Assembly: GCF_028009165.1 (NCBI RefSeq)
Contig: NC_079245.1
Coordinates: forward strand, 2,232,001 to 2,296,000
Direction of reading: 5' to 3'
DNA length: 64,000 nucleotides
Origin: Akanthomyces muscarius
Taxonomy: Eukaryota; Ascomycota; Sordariomycetes; Hypocreales; Cordycipitaceae
This document shows positions 44,978 through 56,742 of the stretch, piece after piece. Position numbers and translations under genes: made by a program. The notes under the pieces were generated by a model that ran no database searches, had not been told where the DNA came from, and saw only the letters and a program-made list of their open reading frames with translations. How positions within the stretch are numbered: the first letter of the stretch is position 1; every line of letters begins with the position of its first letter.

Positions 44978-46127
44978 ATGGCCCATTTCGTGCGCGCGGC
45001 CCGTCTCGCAAATGCGATTTCCAGACAGCCGTCTGGGATCTGGCCCCAGCAGAGGAAGCTGCATCTGGCACCGCCGTTTCTGCTCGACAGCTACGTGCCT
45101 CGCTATCAAACGCTGGGCGCTCGTGATGCTGCCCTGAAGCGCTCCAAGGCGTACGCCCATCTTCGGAATTGCAATCTTTGTCCACGTTTGTGTGGCGTTA
45201 ACCGTTATGAGACGACGGGCATGTGCCTTATCGGAGACAAGGCCAAGGTCAATGTCATAGCTCCTCATTTCGGCGAAGGTAGGCTTCGGTTCCCTCACTG
45301 CTGATTTAAGGTTACACAGAGCTGACGGATCAATTTTCCCTCATATTACAGAGCCATGTATACAGGGACACAATGGCAGCGGTGCCGTCTTCATGAGCGG
45401 CTGCAATCTGCGCTGCGTCTTCTGCCAGAACCACGACATATCTCATCAACGAAACGGGATGGATCTGACGCCTGAAGAACTGGGTGACTGGTACATGAAG
45501 CTACAGACAGTCGGCAACGTACACAACATCAACATTGTTACCCCTGAGCACGTCGTGCCGCAAGTGGCGCTCAGCATCCTTCACGCCCGCGAGCTCGGCC
45601 TCAACGTTCCCATCGTTTACAACACGTCGAGCTTTGATTCGCTGGCGTCGCTGGAGCTGATGGACGGGCTGGTGGACATTTACCTGGCTGACTTCAAAGT
45701 GTGGGAACCGAGCACATCCAGGCGCCTGCTCAAGTCCGACGACTACGCTGCGACTGCCAAGGAGAGCGTCAAGGCTATGCACTCGCAAGTGGGCGATTTG
45801 TGCTTCACTGGGGACGGCATCGCCAAACAGGGTCTCCTGATCCGCCATCTCGTGATGCCCGGTCGCGAGCACGAGGGGGTGGAGATCATGAAGTATCTAG
45901 CGTCCGAGATCTCGAAAGACTGCTTTGTCAACATCATGGAACAGTACTCCCCACGAGCACATGTGGGACAAAAGAGGCGTGATAAAGGTGGCGGTAGCCA
46001 AACAAGGTACGATGATATCAATAGACCTGTCAATGACACCGAGGTAGCTTCTGTTCGCGAGGCTGCACAAGAGGCGGGACTGTGGCGTTTCAACGACGCC
46101 CCGAAGCACGACGGCTTTGCCATCTGA
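44978..46127 (+). CDS. PflX-like radical SAM iron-sulfur protein
   Basis: Two exons, 44978-45278 and 45352-46127, with a 73-bp intron. The product is 358 residues. Residues 1-35 (MAHFVRAARLANAISRQ...) are basic, Ser/Ala-rich and free of acids, like a mitochondrial presequence. A first Cys set, NCNLCPRLCGVNR with TGMC (Cys65, 68, 72, 83), is followed by the radical SAM motif SGCNLRCVFCQNHDIS (Cys118, 122, 125), which binds a 4Fe-4S cluster and SAM. Later blocks LVDIYLADFKVW and RHLVMPGR match the pyruvate-formate-lyase-activase-like group known in bacteria as PflX (COG1313). The partner or substrate of that group is not established. The C-terminal part contains a short extra Lys/Gly stretch (KRRDKGGGSQTR). 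The nearest bacterial parallels suggest old gene transfer or mitochondrial ancestry. Confidence 0.88.
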
Positions 46128-46921
46128 AGTTGTTTGTGTGATTGATCGGGATGTCATGCAGGAACGGTAGGCCACGGCTCTTTTTCCCTCTTGTTCTCAA
46201 AGACTAGACTTTGTGCCAACACAACCACTTGTTCTGTATGCAACAAAGGTCAAGCCGAAGAACATTCATTAGAAAGCAGCTCTTCAAAGCCGTTTTGTCC
46301 GGCTCTTGGTCCACCCCGCGGAAGCAGCAGATTACGGCCTAGCAAAGGCTAAAAAAAGCCCAAGCTCGACGGTGGGCAGGCCTTCATTCAGCTTCACGTC
46401 AGCTAGGCTACTAGTGGCGGGGGCCCAAAGTACAACTCCCCGCGCCTTGTATGGTCGTTGATCATGGCGTCTGCCGCCACCAACGGCGCCCGCAACAAAC
46501 AATATCAAAGAAAGAACCGGCACATGCTAGGCTCGCTACATTATTTATCGGCTTTTTCACCGGTAGCCTGAGGCGAGAGAGAAAAGAGCTAACCAAGATT
46601 CGGCCTAGCCTGGAAAATTCATCCATTATCTTGGAATTCAAAATATAGCGCCCAGCCTATGGTCAGATACGCGTGGCCGAAGCCACAGCCTCTAAGTAGA
46701 AACAAGTGCCGATACCACATTGCTATTTCTTTGTCCGCTATTGATTTTATATTCCTCAGCTCCTTTTTCTATCTCCTGAGTTATGATAATGAATTCAGTT
46801 CTTTAAAGGACTATGCTTCGCACAGTGTTCCAGTCTTACACAGAGCCAGACAGTTTTGCACGATATCATCAACAACACCGACAAAGCATAGCAGGAAAAA
46901 TTCACTGCCGTCTTCAGCAGC
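46128..46921. other. Gap between two plus-strand genes
   Basis: About 0.8 kb with the 3' UTR of the radical SAM gene and the promoter and leader of the next gene. No distinct motif was seen. Confidence 0.45.
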
Positions 46922-47839
46922 ATGGACGCAGCCCATCGAACTCAGGACTCAAAACAACCACTACAACATGTGCCCAAACTTCTGCCCGAAAATCCACGCC
47001 GCCGGATGTCCCGAACGCACTGTCTTCTCGCTCCACGGCCGTATGAAGACATTTACCACGAGCGGGCCTACCTGACCACGTACCTGCAGCAGAAGACGCG
47101 GCGGATCGAAGGTCTCATCAAGGAATACTCGCAGACGCAGGCGGAGCTGCAGGCCGGCGCCGAGGGCAAGACGCGGCGAAGACTACGGAAGCTCTTGAAC
47201 CTGCTGCGGTGCAAGCTGGACGAGGCGTCGGAGCAGGAGCGGGCCATCTTTAGCCGGCTGGGCGAGCTCTATATGGAGTTGAACAGCAGAGATACGTGGG
47301 AACGAGCGCGGAAGCCACAGCCTTCGATACAAGAGGATGGCAGTCAAGTCGGGCTAGTAGGGGAGTCCCCCACCACATCCGTGACGCCGGTGACGCCCTG
47401 TCCAAGCTTTGCCTCGTCGGACTGGAGCGTCGCCAGCTCGGCTGCGCTCGCCTCTCCCGTCCTTGCACCCGATCCGACCTTCGCAGACGCCGCCCAAGTA
47501 CACGAATACCACGATCTGTACACGCTGCCCAGATGCCTGGCATCGGAATACCTTGAGACGGTGCCGGAGGAGCTGGAGAGTGCGGTGAAGACACCTCCAG
47601 CGCTGCGGGAGCCCACCGAGGATGATGGAAGCCCCCCGATGACGCCGCCGCCGTGGCAGGGACTCAATAGAGAGCCTGAGTTCGGAACCTTGGAGTACGA
47701 GTACGAGCAGTACGAATCTCTAGAGAACGACGAGGGCAGGAGAAGCGCCGACGACGGGACAAGTGGTAGCCTGCCCTTGAAAAGCCTTGCCAAAAGACCC
47801 AGCCTGCCGGTGATGCAGTTTTTCTGGCCAGATGTATAA
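46922..47839 (+). CDS. Unknown fungal protein with basic coiled-coil region
   Basis: A single exon of 305 residues from ATG 46922 to the stop at 47837-47839. I do not recognise the family. Residues 40-125 are a long, charged helix with heptad spacing (for example YLQQKTRRIEGLIKEYSQTQ, then RRRLRKLLNLLRCKLDEASE). The remaining two thirds are Ser/Thr/Pro/Glu-rich and probably disordered, with a run of Glu/Tyr near residue 255 (FGTLEYEYEQYESLEND), ending VMQFFWPDV. Such proteins are often lineage-restricted. ATG codons at residues 1 and 29 are both possible starts; the first is used. The 3' end faces the NECAP-like gene 255 bp away. Confidence 0.7.
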   Translation: MDAAHRTQDSKQPLQHVPKLLPENPRRRMSRTHCLLAPRPYEDIYHERAYLTTYLQQKTRRIEGLIKEYSQTQAELQAGAEGKTRRRLRKLLNLLRCKLDEASEQERAIFSRLGELYMELNSRDTWERARKPQPSIQEDGSQVGLVGESPTTSVTPVTPCPSFASSDWSVASSAALASPVLAPDPTFADAAQVHEYHDLYTLPRCLASEYLETVPEELESAVKTPPALREPTEDDGSPPMTPPPWQGLNREPEFGTLEYEYEQYESLENDEGRRSADDGTSGSLPLKSLAKRPSLPVMQFFWPDV

Positions 47840-48094
47840 AAGAGTTTGATTTGATAGATGTGACGAAAATGTGTATGTGTATGTGTAACCATGAGTAATT
47901 ATGTATATTCTCTCTTTTTTTCCTGCTCTCGGTATTCTGAAGACTGTATTAGAAAAGTACACCATGTCCTATGCGACGCTATCCCCCTCCCTTCCACCCA
48001 GAGACCGTATCCTATTATTTCTTTGAATTTGTGTGTACTGCGCCATTACATCCTTGAGCCATTGACCCAAAGGAAAGCGGGCGGGCGAGGGCGC

Positions 48095-48946
48095 TTACGC
48101 GAACTCTCCAAACTGCCCGTCATCGAATCCCATCTGCATAAGCGACTTGCGCTTCGACTTTACATCTTGCGCGCGCGGCGGCGGCGGCAGCGCGAAGCCA
48201 CCACCCCCATCCGCGCTGCTGCCGGCGGCGGCTCCTCCGGGACTGCTGCTCCCTTCGGCCCTACTCGACGGCGGCGGCGGCGCCAAAGCAAAAGACTGCA
48301 AGCTCGCCGCGGGGCCGCTCGCCTCCTCAGCCTGCTGCTGCTTCTGCTGCTGTTTTCTGCGGCCAAACTTGTTGCCGATATTTATCGTAATGGTCTCGCC
48401 CTCTTTGAGGCTATAGTCCTTGTGCGGCGCCGGCGGCGCCGCTGCCGCCGACTTCTTCTCCCCCTCCCGCTGCGCATCACCACCGCTAGTCTCCCAGCCC
48501 AGCGCCTTGCGCGCCTCCTGCAGCGCAATGCTAAAGTCAAACGCCTCGGGCCGCTCCTCGAAGCCCACGCCGAGCACGGCCTTGCGCCCGGCCTCGTCGC
48601 GCACCGTCAGCGCGAAGAAGCGGGAGCTGTCGACGGCGGGCTCCACGGCGGCGGCGTCGGCGTACGGCGAGGCGGCAAAGAGCTGGCCCGTAGCGGGGTC
48701 CTCGAGGACGACGTCGACCTTGAGCTGCTGCTGGGCCGAGGGGGAGTCGTAGGAGGTCTCGACGACGCGCAGACGGGCGGTGAAGATTTGCCGCGCCGGG
48801 TCGACGGTCCAGGAGGCGGCGTTGTGGCCGCGCATCGAGGCCATGGGCGGGATGTTGTAGACGTAGACCTTGTTGGCGATGAAGAGCACGCGCTGGATGG
48901 CGTCGGCTGGCAGGGCCTTGCCGGTGGCGGGATCGAGCAGCTCCAT
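48095..48946 (-). CDS. NECAP-like clathrin accessory protein (PH-like adaptin-ear-binding)
   Basis: A single exon of 283 residues. The N-terminal 165 residues match the NECAP (DUF1681) PH-like domain: QRVLFIANKVYVYNIPPM, then ASWTVDPARQIFTARLRVVE, a DVVLEDPATGQLFAASPY strand, SSRFFALTVRD, and FEERPEAFDFSIALQEARKAL. NECAPs bind AP-2 and other clathrin adaptors and regulate coated-pit assembly at the plasma membrane. The domain is followed by KEGETITINIGNKFGRRK, conserved in this family, then a Gln- and Pro/Ser/Gly-rich tail ending QMGFDDGQFGEFA, a likely short adaptor-binding peptide. Length and order are normal. It is unspliced here, and GC-rich codons produce false antisense frames. Confidence 0.92.
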   Translation of the reverse strand: MELLDPATGKALPADAIQRVLFIANKVYVYNIPPMASMRGHNAASWTVDPARQIFTARLRVVETSYDSPSAQQQLKVDVVLEDPATGQLFAASPYADAAAVEPAVDSSRFFALTVRDEAGRKAVLGVGFEERPEAFDFSIALQEARKALGWETSGGDAQREGEKKSAAAAPPAPHKDYSLKEGETITINIGNKFGRRKQQQKQQQAEEASGPAASLQSFALAPPPPSSRAEGSSSPGGAAAGSSADGGGGFALPPPPRAQDVKSKRKSLMQMGFDDGQFGEFA

Positions 48947-49790
48947 GGGATCTGTGGTGACTTGAGCTCCTTGGATGTGTGTGCGTGTGGTTTCTGCTGG
49001 GTGAGACGACCCGGGATGGGTGTATTGGCGGGGGTTGCGTGGCAGTCTTGGATGTATTTGAGTTTAGCAGCGGCGGCGCGCGGACGGCGGGCGAATTGGG
49101 AACGACGAGCAGAGACCTTGCGTGGATCTTGACGCAGGTAGAAGCAGGGACCAGAGCAGGCAGGTGATGCGTTTCAGGAAGAAAGAAAAGATGTAATGTC
49201 AAAAAAGCAGTTGAGAGTGTCGTGTTTGATAACCCTGGGTAGCTTCTTTGTTAGCAGCAGCAGCACCCTTCTCCGCGGGGTCCCTTTTTTTTGGCGGGGC
49301 GCCGCAAAAGAACGGCCGGGCGGTCTCTGTTTACCGAAGAAGACAGCTCCAAGCTATCAAGGGCGCTAGCTATCGAGTAACTAGAATGATAGATGGCGGT
49401 GCCGTTTATTTTAGTGCGGCAAACGAAGTCGCTCGTTGGTGGCCTTCTCCACGGGATGCCTGGACGAGCAATGGTTGGTGCGATAGTTGCTTCTTCGGAC
49501 GGGTCGAACCTTTCCCATTCGGACATTCGTGTCATGGCCTCTACCGGTCATATATGCCACGCCGCCCTGCACATACACCATTCAGTTGATATACATGGAA
49601 AACGTAATGCCATTAAGCTACTGAGAGTCAGAAGCTATAGTCCTTTTCTAAACTCTTTCCCGGTAACACCCAACTTGCATCATCATCAGCCCACGTCCTC
49701 ATACTTGTAGTCACACTTCTTTTTTGTAATCCCAAGCATATGCCTTCTTGCTTTTTCAAACACAAAAAATCAAGCATCTATATCATAACC
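48947..49790. other. Gap between NECAP-like and coatomer genes
   Basis: About 0.85 kb: promoter and leader of the NECAP-like gene next to 48947 and the coatomer 3' UTR toward 49790. Nothing else was recognised. Confidence 0.45.
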
Positions 49791-52642
49791 CTACTCGTCC
49801 TCGTCCTCGACCTCCTCAGCCTCCTCGACCTCGGCTGCGGCCATTTCCACGTCCTCGTGTCCGTTTACCGCCACGGGCGCACTCTCAATCGCAGAGCCGC
49901 CGTCGGCCTCAAGCTTCAGCCAGGCATCCCATTCGGGGAAGAGGTCATCGTCCTCGCCCGGAAGACCGATGAGCTTCGCTACGCGAGCCTTCTTCGACTT
50001 TTCTAAGCTTTCTCTCCACTCTGTGACGGCGCCCGCAGCTAGGCTAGGTTTGTATGTCTGTGTAAAGAGCACAGACTCGGCATATCGTTCCGTCTTGGTC
50101 AGAATTCTCTGGCATTTTTGTACGTCTCCTAGCAGCCAGTAACACGAAAAGGCGACATTGTTAGCGCTTTTCTCCTCGGCTTGCACGGCCAGCTTAGCCA
50201 GACCGTCGCGGTCGCCCGTGGACGAATGGAGCAGTAACAGCGACCCAATGTCCTTCGCCGCAGTGAAGCACTCGGCTGCCAAGGCAACATCCCAAGCAGA
50301 AAGGGCTGCGTCTCCAACAGTCTTCCATTTGTGCTCAACATCGGCGGCACGGGCAAGCTCCAGGGCAATGTCGAGCTGGTTCAGGCCGAGAGCGAGATCG
50401 AACTTGTGTTCGGGGTCGGTAGCGACCTCCAGGGCGAGCTCCTTATGGCCCTGTCCCTCGAGGAATCGGGCAATCTTGTTGAGCTGATCGCTGGGAATGG
50501 TGGGCAGCAGCTCAGCCGCAGTCTCCATATCCTCACGCAGAACAAGCGTCTGGTACTCAAGGACGGGTAGCGACAGAGCAAACGACGTAACGTTGACATC
50601 CTTGTCGGCAAGGTAGATTCTCGAGTCTCTTTGGATGTAACCCAAGATATACATGGCCTTGTCAAAGTGCGAAACGGTGTAGGTCTGGTCACCGACCAGG
50701 TAGTTTAGGCGGTTGGTGCTGTTGGTGTAAATAAAGCAGTCGCCAACCCATTCACCAGTGCGCACGCTGTTCACTGTTAGAATCACAAGCTCCATGGCGG
50801 GAAATGGTACTTACGTCTCGCTGATGTCAGTAATGACCTCAAAAGCAGCCTCCACACCATCATCCTCGATTTGGCCAGCCTGGACGGCTTCAACATAGTT
50901 CTCGCGCGAGAATCGCAAGACGTAAAAAGTATCCTCGCAGGCGATCGCAACAAGCTCGCCGCTCTCAGACCAATAAACGTGCTTGGGTTCGACCTCGATT
51001 CTGCGAACCAGGCCGCCAGTAGCCCAGTCAAAGAACGAGATGCCGCCCTGTCCAGTAACGCCAAGAAGAATACCACCGGTCAAGCCATCGGCCTGGAAGC
51101 CAACATCGAGGCCGCCGGACTTTTCGGCAAAGTTCTTATAGATCTTGACAGTCGTCGGTGTTTCGCGAATGGCAAAGTCGTTGCTGTTTTCCTTGGAAGC
51201 CCAGACAAAGTCAAGGGCAGAACCAAAAGCCTTGTTACGCCACGCCAGAGCAGTGTAGATGATGTATTCGCCATCACCGCAAACGGCGACAAACCGTCCA
51301 TTGGGCGAGTGGATCAAGGTCTGAGGGTAGACTTCGCAGGTTCCGAGGTCCTTGGTAGGCAGTGAAATAGCATCGTTGTCCTTGGTTTCGGGATCTAGCG
51401 GCGTGTTAGTCAAGAGATCCAGCAGCTGGTTTGTTACTGATACTGACCTCCTCTGATGATGGAAGAAACGACCTCGTTATGCTTAGCCCAGATGAGCTTG
51501 CCGGAGGGATCCATGGACACGGCAGGCTCCTCACGACCAAGCTTGACAACGACAACACCATCGTCATAACCGGCAGCAATGCATTGCTGTCCCTTTTGCG
51601 AGGAAACACACCAGGCGCGCTCCATACTATAGTTGAGAGATGTCTCGAAACGGTACGTGTTGGCGTGCCACACTCGCAGGGTGCCATCCTCTGAACCAGA
51701 GACAATGACGGGCAACTCGGGGTGATAGACGGCAAATGAAACATTGTGTGTGTGGCCTTCGAGTGTCGCAATGAGCGACTTGGTCGTGTAATCCCAAATC
51801 TTGATTGTTCGGTCATCGGAGGTTGTGAGTAGGTAAGGCTTGTCAGAGTGGGGGTAGTAGTCGACGTGGTTGACACCCTTGGTCTCGTGAGCTTCAAGGG
51901 TGAAGTTGGCGTGCGGTGATCCGAGGTTCCAGATCTTGACGGTTCTGTCCAGACACGCGGAGGCAAAGGTGTTGGTGTCCTTGGGGTTGATGGCCAGGGA
52001 CAAGATGTAGTGGCTGTGACCCTCGAAGACACGCACGCACTTCCAGCCCTTTTCCCAGTCCCACAGCTTGATGGTCATGTCATCGGAGGCAGTCAGGACA
52101 AATGGCTGCGTGGGGTGCACAACAATGGCTCTGATATAGTCGGGGTGGGCTTCGAAGGAGGTGATCTTCTCGGAGGTGTTGTAGTTGTAGACGCGAAGCT
52201 GGAAGTCATCGGAACCGCAGACAATCCAGTTCTTTCGAGCGATGAATCTACCGGCACGGACCGGGACATCGGTCATCTCAAAGGTCTTGACGACCGCCTG
52301 AGTGGCGTACGAGGTGATGTTGACGTTGCCTGAAACAGGTCAGTGAATTCGTGGGAGGCAGGCCTGCGCATGTAACCCTACCATTGTACAGGGTCGTGAG
52401 CACCCAAGGCTCGTGAGGGTGGAAATCGATGCCCTTGACTCGGTCGCTACGGGTGTAGAGCTGGCGCTATAGAAGCATCATTGTCAGTGTCAATTCGAGC
52501 TGGGAGGCGAGCTTGCGAAGGGGGCCAAGGCCAGATTGCGCCTCGAGTGGGGAGGCTGAGGTCGGCCGGCGTCGCAGCAGCAATTGCGTATCAACTGCTG
52601 CTATTTCGCGGGATGTGGGCGTACCTTGACGTCGAGCTTCAT
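49791..52642 (-). CDS. SEC27: Coatomer subunit beta' (COPB2/Sec27)
   Basis: Five exons on the minus strand: 52642-52625 (an 18-base exon, MKLDVK), 52466-52382, 52329-51448, 51394-50815 and 50766-49791. The product is 846 residues. WD40 repeats fill residues 10-300, seen in [59 protein letters not shown] and [13 protein letters not shown] second propeller and alpha-solenoid region follows ([50 protein letters not shown]), the coatomer WD-associated region. The C-terminus is acidic ([11 protein letters not shown]). It is part of the COPI coat for Golgi-to-ER and intra-Golgi transport and recognises dilysine cargo signals. At the last intron the acceptor next to CGTGCGC was chosen over one 8 bases upstream because only it keeps the SETVRTGEW frame. 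Confidence 0.95.
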
Positions 52643-54590
52643 TTTGACGGTATCTGTCCGCTGCTCGCGGCGTTGTAGAGGTAAGTTGTCAACGTGGAAA
52701 GGCGGCGTGGAGGCTCCCCTGATAGTGGGGTTGACGGGCTAGGTAGGAGTTGTGGACAGGATTGCAGGTTATGTCCATAGGACAGGGCAGCGAAAAAAGA
52801 AAACTAGTAGTAGAGGTGTTTCCGTTAATGTGAATGAGCTTAACAATTTCAACGGCAAAGACGCAAAGCAAATGGCACAGCACTGGACAGCCTCGACCGA
52901 CGCACACAATGGTTTCTGGTGGCACGAGTCGAAAATGTGGCCATGTTAGAGCTCCTGGCTGGCGAAAATATCGGTGCCTGTTTTGTCAGGCACCAACTAT
53001 TCACTTACACTTCGATGGATCGTTGCGACACAAGCAATCCGCAAAATATTTCATATTCTGACAGTGAGAGATTTCCATGAATCTTAGAAACACACTGGTT
53101 ATTTGTGCACATGTGTCATTGAGGCGCAAAATGGGCGGCGATGCAACGCAGATGGCATCTAGAAGTGCCCAGACATTGCAACATCAAGTAGGGGATGTAG
53201 TTACTGTACGCTAGCGACACGGGGTCTGTTCTGTGTTCGTCTGCCTAGGTATTCGGAGAATTGTCAAGTGTCTGCAGTACGAGTGCATTGAGCGTCGTTG
53301 CTGTGATTACTCTGCCCTCGTTCAAGCTTCATGCAGACAGTTTACGAACATGATACCTTCTGCCAAGTCGTGAAGGAAATTATTTACTCTGACCTTTCAG
53401 ATGAACTTGTAACTCCGAGCATAAAATTCGTTCTACTGGGTACTATATCCGCGTCGTACTGCTAAATGCCTGTCACGGTAGCATTGTCGAGAAGCCGTCA
53501 AAGTACAGGGTACGTCGGTTCCCACGTGCGGCCAAATGCCTTTCGTCACCAAAAGCCAAGACATTCTGATACTCAGCTCAGAAATCAACCGCACCGCCCG
53601 AGTTCATTTCATGATCCCAGCACCCCAGTCAACAAGCACCAATTAACGCAGCCACCTCGCTGCAAAGTCCAACAAAGCCGTCAATTTGCCACTCAGCGTC
53701 ATAGGGGTCCTGGCTTGGGACGATCTTCCCCAGCTTGAAGGAGCACTTTCTAGCACTGTTTGCACTGTCTTCAGCACCAGACTGTGCTAGATTTTGCTGT
53801 CAATCATGAAATGCCACACAGTGCGGCTCGCGGCGATTTCTCCGCCGCCGCCACTGTAAAGCCCGGATCCAGTCAGTCCCATGTCCAGGCTAGGTACCGC
53901 ATCTCAGCACTCGGGTACCTGCCACAGCGGGCACGCCTCGGTACACAACGCTGTATCACCCACTGTACACGACACTCGCTGGGCACTGCACAGCCCCAAC
54001 TCACCCGCCCAGTCCAGCCCAAGCCGCTCAAGCCCAGCCCAGCCCGCCCAGCCAGTCATCATTGTAGCACCGCTCTATTTAATAAAGTAAACAGGCTTCC
54101 TAGCCTGTCATGCCCACCAGGTTGCTGTGCTTTGCCTCCACCAACCAGTGTTGCCTCGCCCCTTTCGTATTCTGTCGCCTGACCACACTATTTTTATCAC
54201 TCCTAACTCTATATTGCTAAAGGTGCGCAGCATCATTCCTGCTGCCCTTTTTGCATCTCCTAAGAGCTCTTCTCGCAGCTCGCGGACAGACACCAGTCAC
54301 TGCCCACGGAAGCCCTGGGCCGCGCTTGTTCCTATCCGCCTGCGGGGTTGCCGACTTGCATCCACCGCCACCGTTCCCTCTCCCACGCCTGCGAGCTCCT
54401 CCTCACTCAGTCCTTTCTTATCTAGCGACGACACTGCCAGCCTGTCTCGATCTCTATGTCCTCCCACCACGATTAGAAATATCGCGTACGACTTCCCCGC
54501 ATCTCGTCCTGCATCCCGACGCTTCCTCGCCCACGTCTTTCCCTTACGTCAACCCCATCAATCAATCCATTTTCAAAAGTTCCGCGACAA
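52643..54590. other. Divergent region between coatomer beta' and SCH9
   Basis: About 1.95 kb shared by two divergent essential-type genes. From about 53570 the plus strand is pyrimidine-rich, fitting the long 5' leader of SCH9. Short CCCAG tandem units lie at about 54008-54056. No independent gene was supported. Confidence 0.45.
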
Positions 54591-56742
54591 ATGGCGATGT
54601 CGTGGAAACTCACAAAGAGTATGTTCTATCCCCTCGTCTGCATTGCGCAGATCGCATCGCCCTCCGACTTTGCCACGACCCAGTTGCGGCCGGCGGACCT
54701 GTTTTGAATGCTGACACCTGGGCAGAGCTCAAGGAGACGCACCTGGGTACGCTGAGCCCATTCTCCCGATCCGCCTCGACCTCGACTATAACGGAAAAAG
54801 AGGACAAGGCCCAGCCCAGCCCCGGACTGGAGGCACCCATCCCAGAGAATGATGCCCGTATGTCGCACCCGACGCCTCCAGCCATAGATTTTTGTTCCAC
54901 AGGCTAATCCAGATATGAACCTGCAGCTCCTGCTACAGGCATGGTCCAGGCCCCTATCGTCAAGCCACCCAAGCCTGGCATCCTGGTCGTCACTCTTCAT
55001 GAAGGCCAGGGATTCGCTCTCCCTGAAGAGCACCGAAATGCCTTCACCTCACAGCACCAAGGTTCCCTCTCAACGAATAATGCCTCGGCCGCAGGCTCCG
55101 TCAGGCCTGGATCCCAGCGCATGGCAGGGTCCCTAGCCAACAACGGCGGCTCTCACCGGCCGCATTCGTCTGCTGGCGGCTTTTCCGGTATCCCCACAAA
55201 CCACGGCCGAATATCAGGAAAATACATGCCATATGCTCTCCTCGATTTCGACAAGGTCCAAGTCTTTGTCAATTCCGTACAAGGAAACCCAGAGAACCCT
55301 CTATGGGCAGGTGGCAACACGCAGTACAAGTTTGATGTGTCCCGCGTTACAGAGCTCGTCATTCACCTGTATCTGCGCAACCCGAACGCTGCGCCTGGCG
55401 CAGGACGTAGCCAGGACATTTTCCTTGGTGTCGCCCGCATCAACCCCAAGTTCGAGGAGCGACAGCCGTTTGTGGAAGACCCTAAGCTCAGCAAGAAGGA
55501 TCGCGAAAAGGCTGCTGCTGAGTACGCTCAGAGGCAGGGCGGAGAGGGCCACAGCGGCGTTGATTGGGTCAACGTGCAGTTTGGCTCTGGCAAGATCAAG
55601 GTCGGTGTCGAGTACGTAGAGACTCGAGTTGGCAAGCTCAAGATTGAAGACTTTGAATTGCTCAAGGTTGTCGGCAAGGGCAGCTTCGGCAAGGTCATGC
55701 AGGTTCGCAAAAAGGACACGAACCGAATCTACGCACTCAAGACGATTCGAAAGGCGCACATCATTTCCCGATCTGAAGTGGCGCATACCCTTGCTGAGCG
55801 ATCTGTGTTGGCGCAGATTAACAATCCCTTCATTGTACCGCTCAAGTTCAGCTTTCAATCGCCCGAGAAGCTGTACTTTGTTCTAGCCTTTGTCAATGGC
55901 GGTGAACTCTTCTACCACCTCCAGAAGGACGGCCGGTTTGACGTGAATCGCGCACGATTCTACACGGCTGAACTGTTGTGTGCTCTCGAGTGTTTGCATG
56001 GATTTAGTGTCATCTATCGCGACCTCAAGCCCGAAAACATTCTTCTCGATTATCAGGGCCATATTGCGCTGTGCGACTTTGGTCTCTGCAAGCTCGACAT
56101 GAAGGACGAGGATCGAACAAACACCTTCTGCGGCACACCCGAATATCTCGCCCCAGAACTCCTCATGGGCCAAGGCTATAACAAGACGGTTGATTGGTGG
56201 ACCCTGGGTGTCTTACTCTATGAGATGCTGACGGGTCTGCCGCCTTACTATGACGAGAATGTCAATGAAATGTACCGCAAGATCCTGTCGGAGCCGCTGC
56301 ACTTTTCTGATATTGTGCCACCGGCCGCCAAGGATCTGCTTACGAAGCTGCTCAACCGTGATCCGAAGCAGCGACTTGGAGCTAACGGCTCTGCTGAAAT
56401 CAAGGCGCACCCGTTCTTCCACGCCATAGATTGGCGCAAGTTGCTGCAGCGCAAGTATGAGCCTACATTCAAACCCAGTGTTGTAAGTAATCTTGCCCGT
56501 AACGCGTTGCGTCGATGGAAACACTAACAATGCAGGCCGACGCACTGGATACCGTCAACTTTGACCCTGAATTTACAGGTGAGGTGCCGCAAGACTCGCT
56601 TGTGGAAGGCCACCCACTATCGCAAACGATGCAGAATCAGTTTACTGGATTCAGCTACAACAGGCCGATTGCCGGACTGGGAGATGCCGGCGGCAGCGTC
56701 AAAGACCCATCGTTTGTGGGGAGCATCCCCGAGCACGAGTAG
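54591..56742 (+). CDS. SCH9: AGC-family protein kinase Sch9 (C2-like plus kinase)
   Basis: Four exons: 54591-54618, 54726-54857, 54927-56482 and 56536-56742. The product is 640 residues. A short N-terminus (MAMSWKLTKKLKETHLG) and a C2-like domain at about 70-290 (PGILVVTLHEGQGF, YMPYALLDFDKVQVFV) precede the kinase: P-loop GKGSFG 303-308, YALKTIRK with Lys325, catalytic YRDLKPEN with Asp419, CDFG with Asp437, and activation loop TNTFCGTPEYLAPE with Thr453. The tail carries a hydrophobic motif, FTGFSY. Sch9 is the fungal S6K/Akt-like kinase downstream of TORC1, controlling growth, stress tolerance and lifespan. The exon 3 acceptor at 54926 gives PPATGMVQAP; another CAG 12 bases later is also in frame. 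The 28-base first exon is set by the conserved WKLTKKLKE junction. Confidence 0.95.

Noticed and set aside
54127..54714. 195-codon plus-strand frame overlapping the SCH9 start
   Set aside because: It is a translation of the Ser/Pro/Thr-rich pyrimidine leader and intron 1 of SCH9 and runs out of frame with the kinase.
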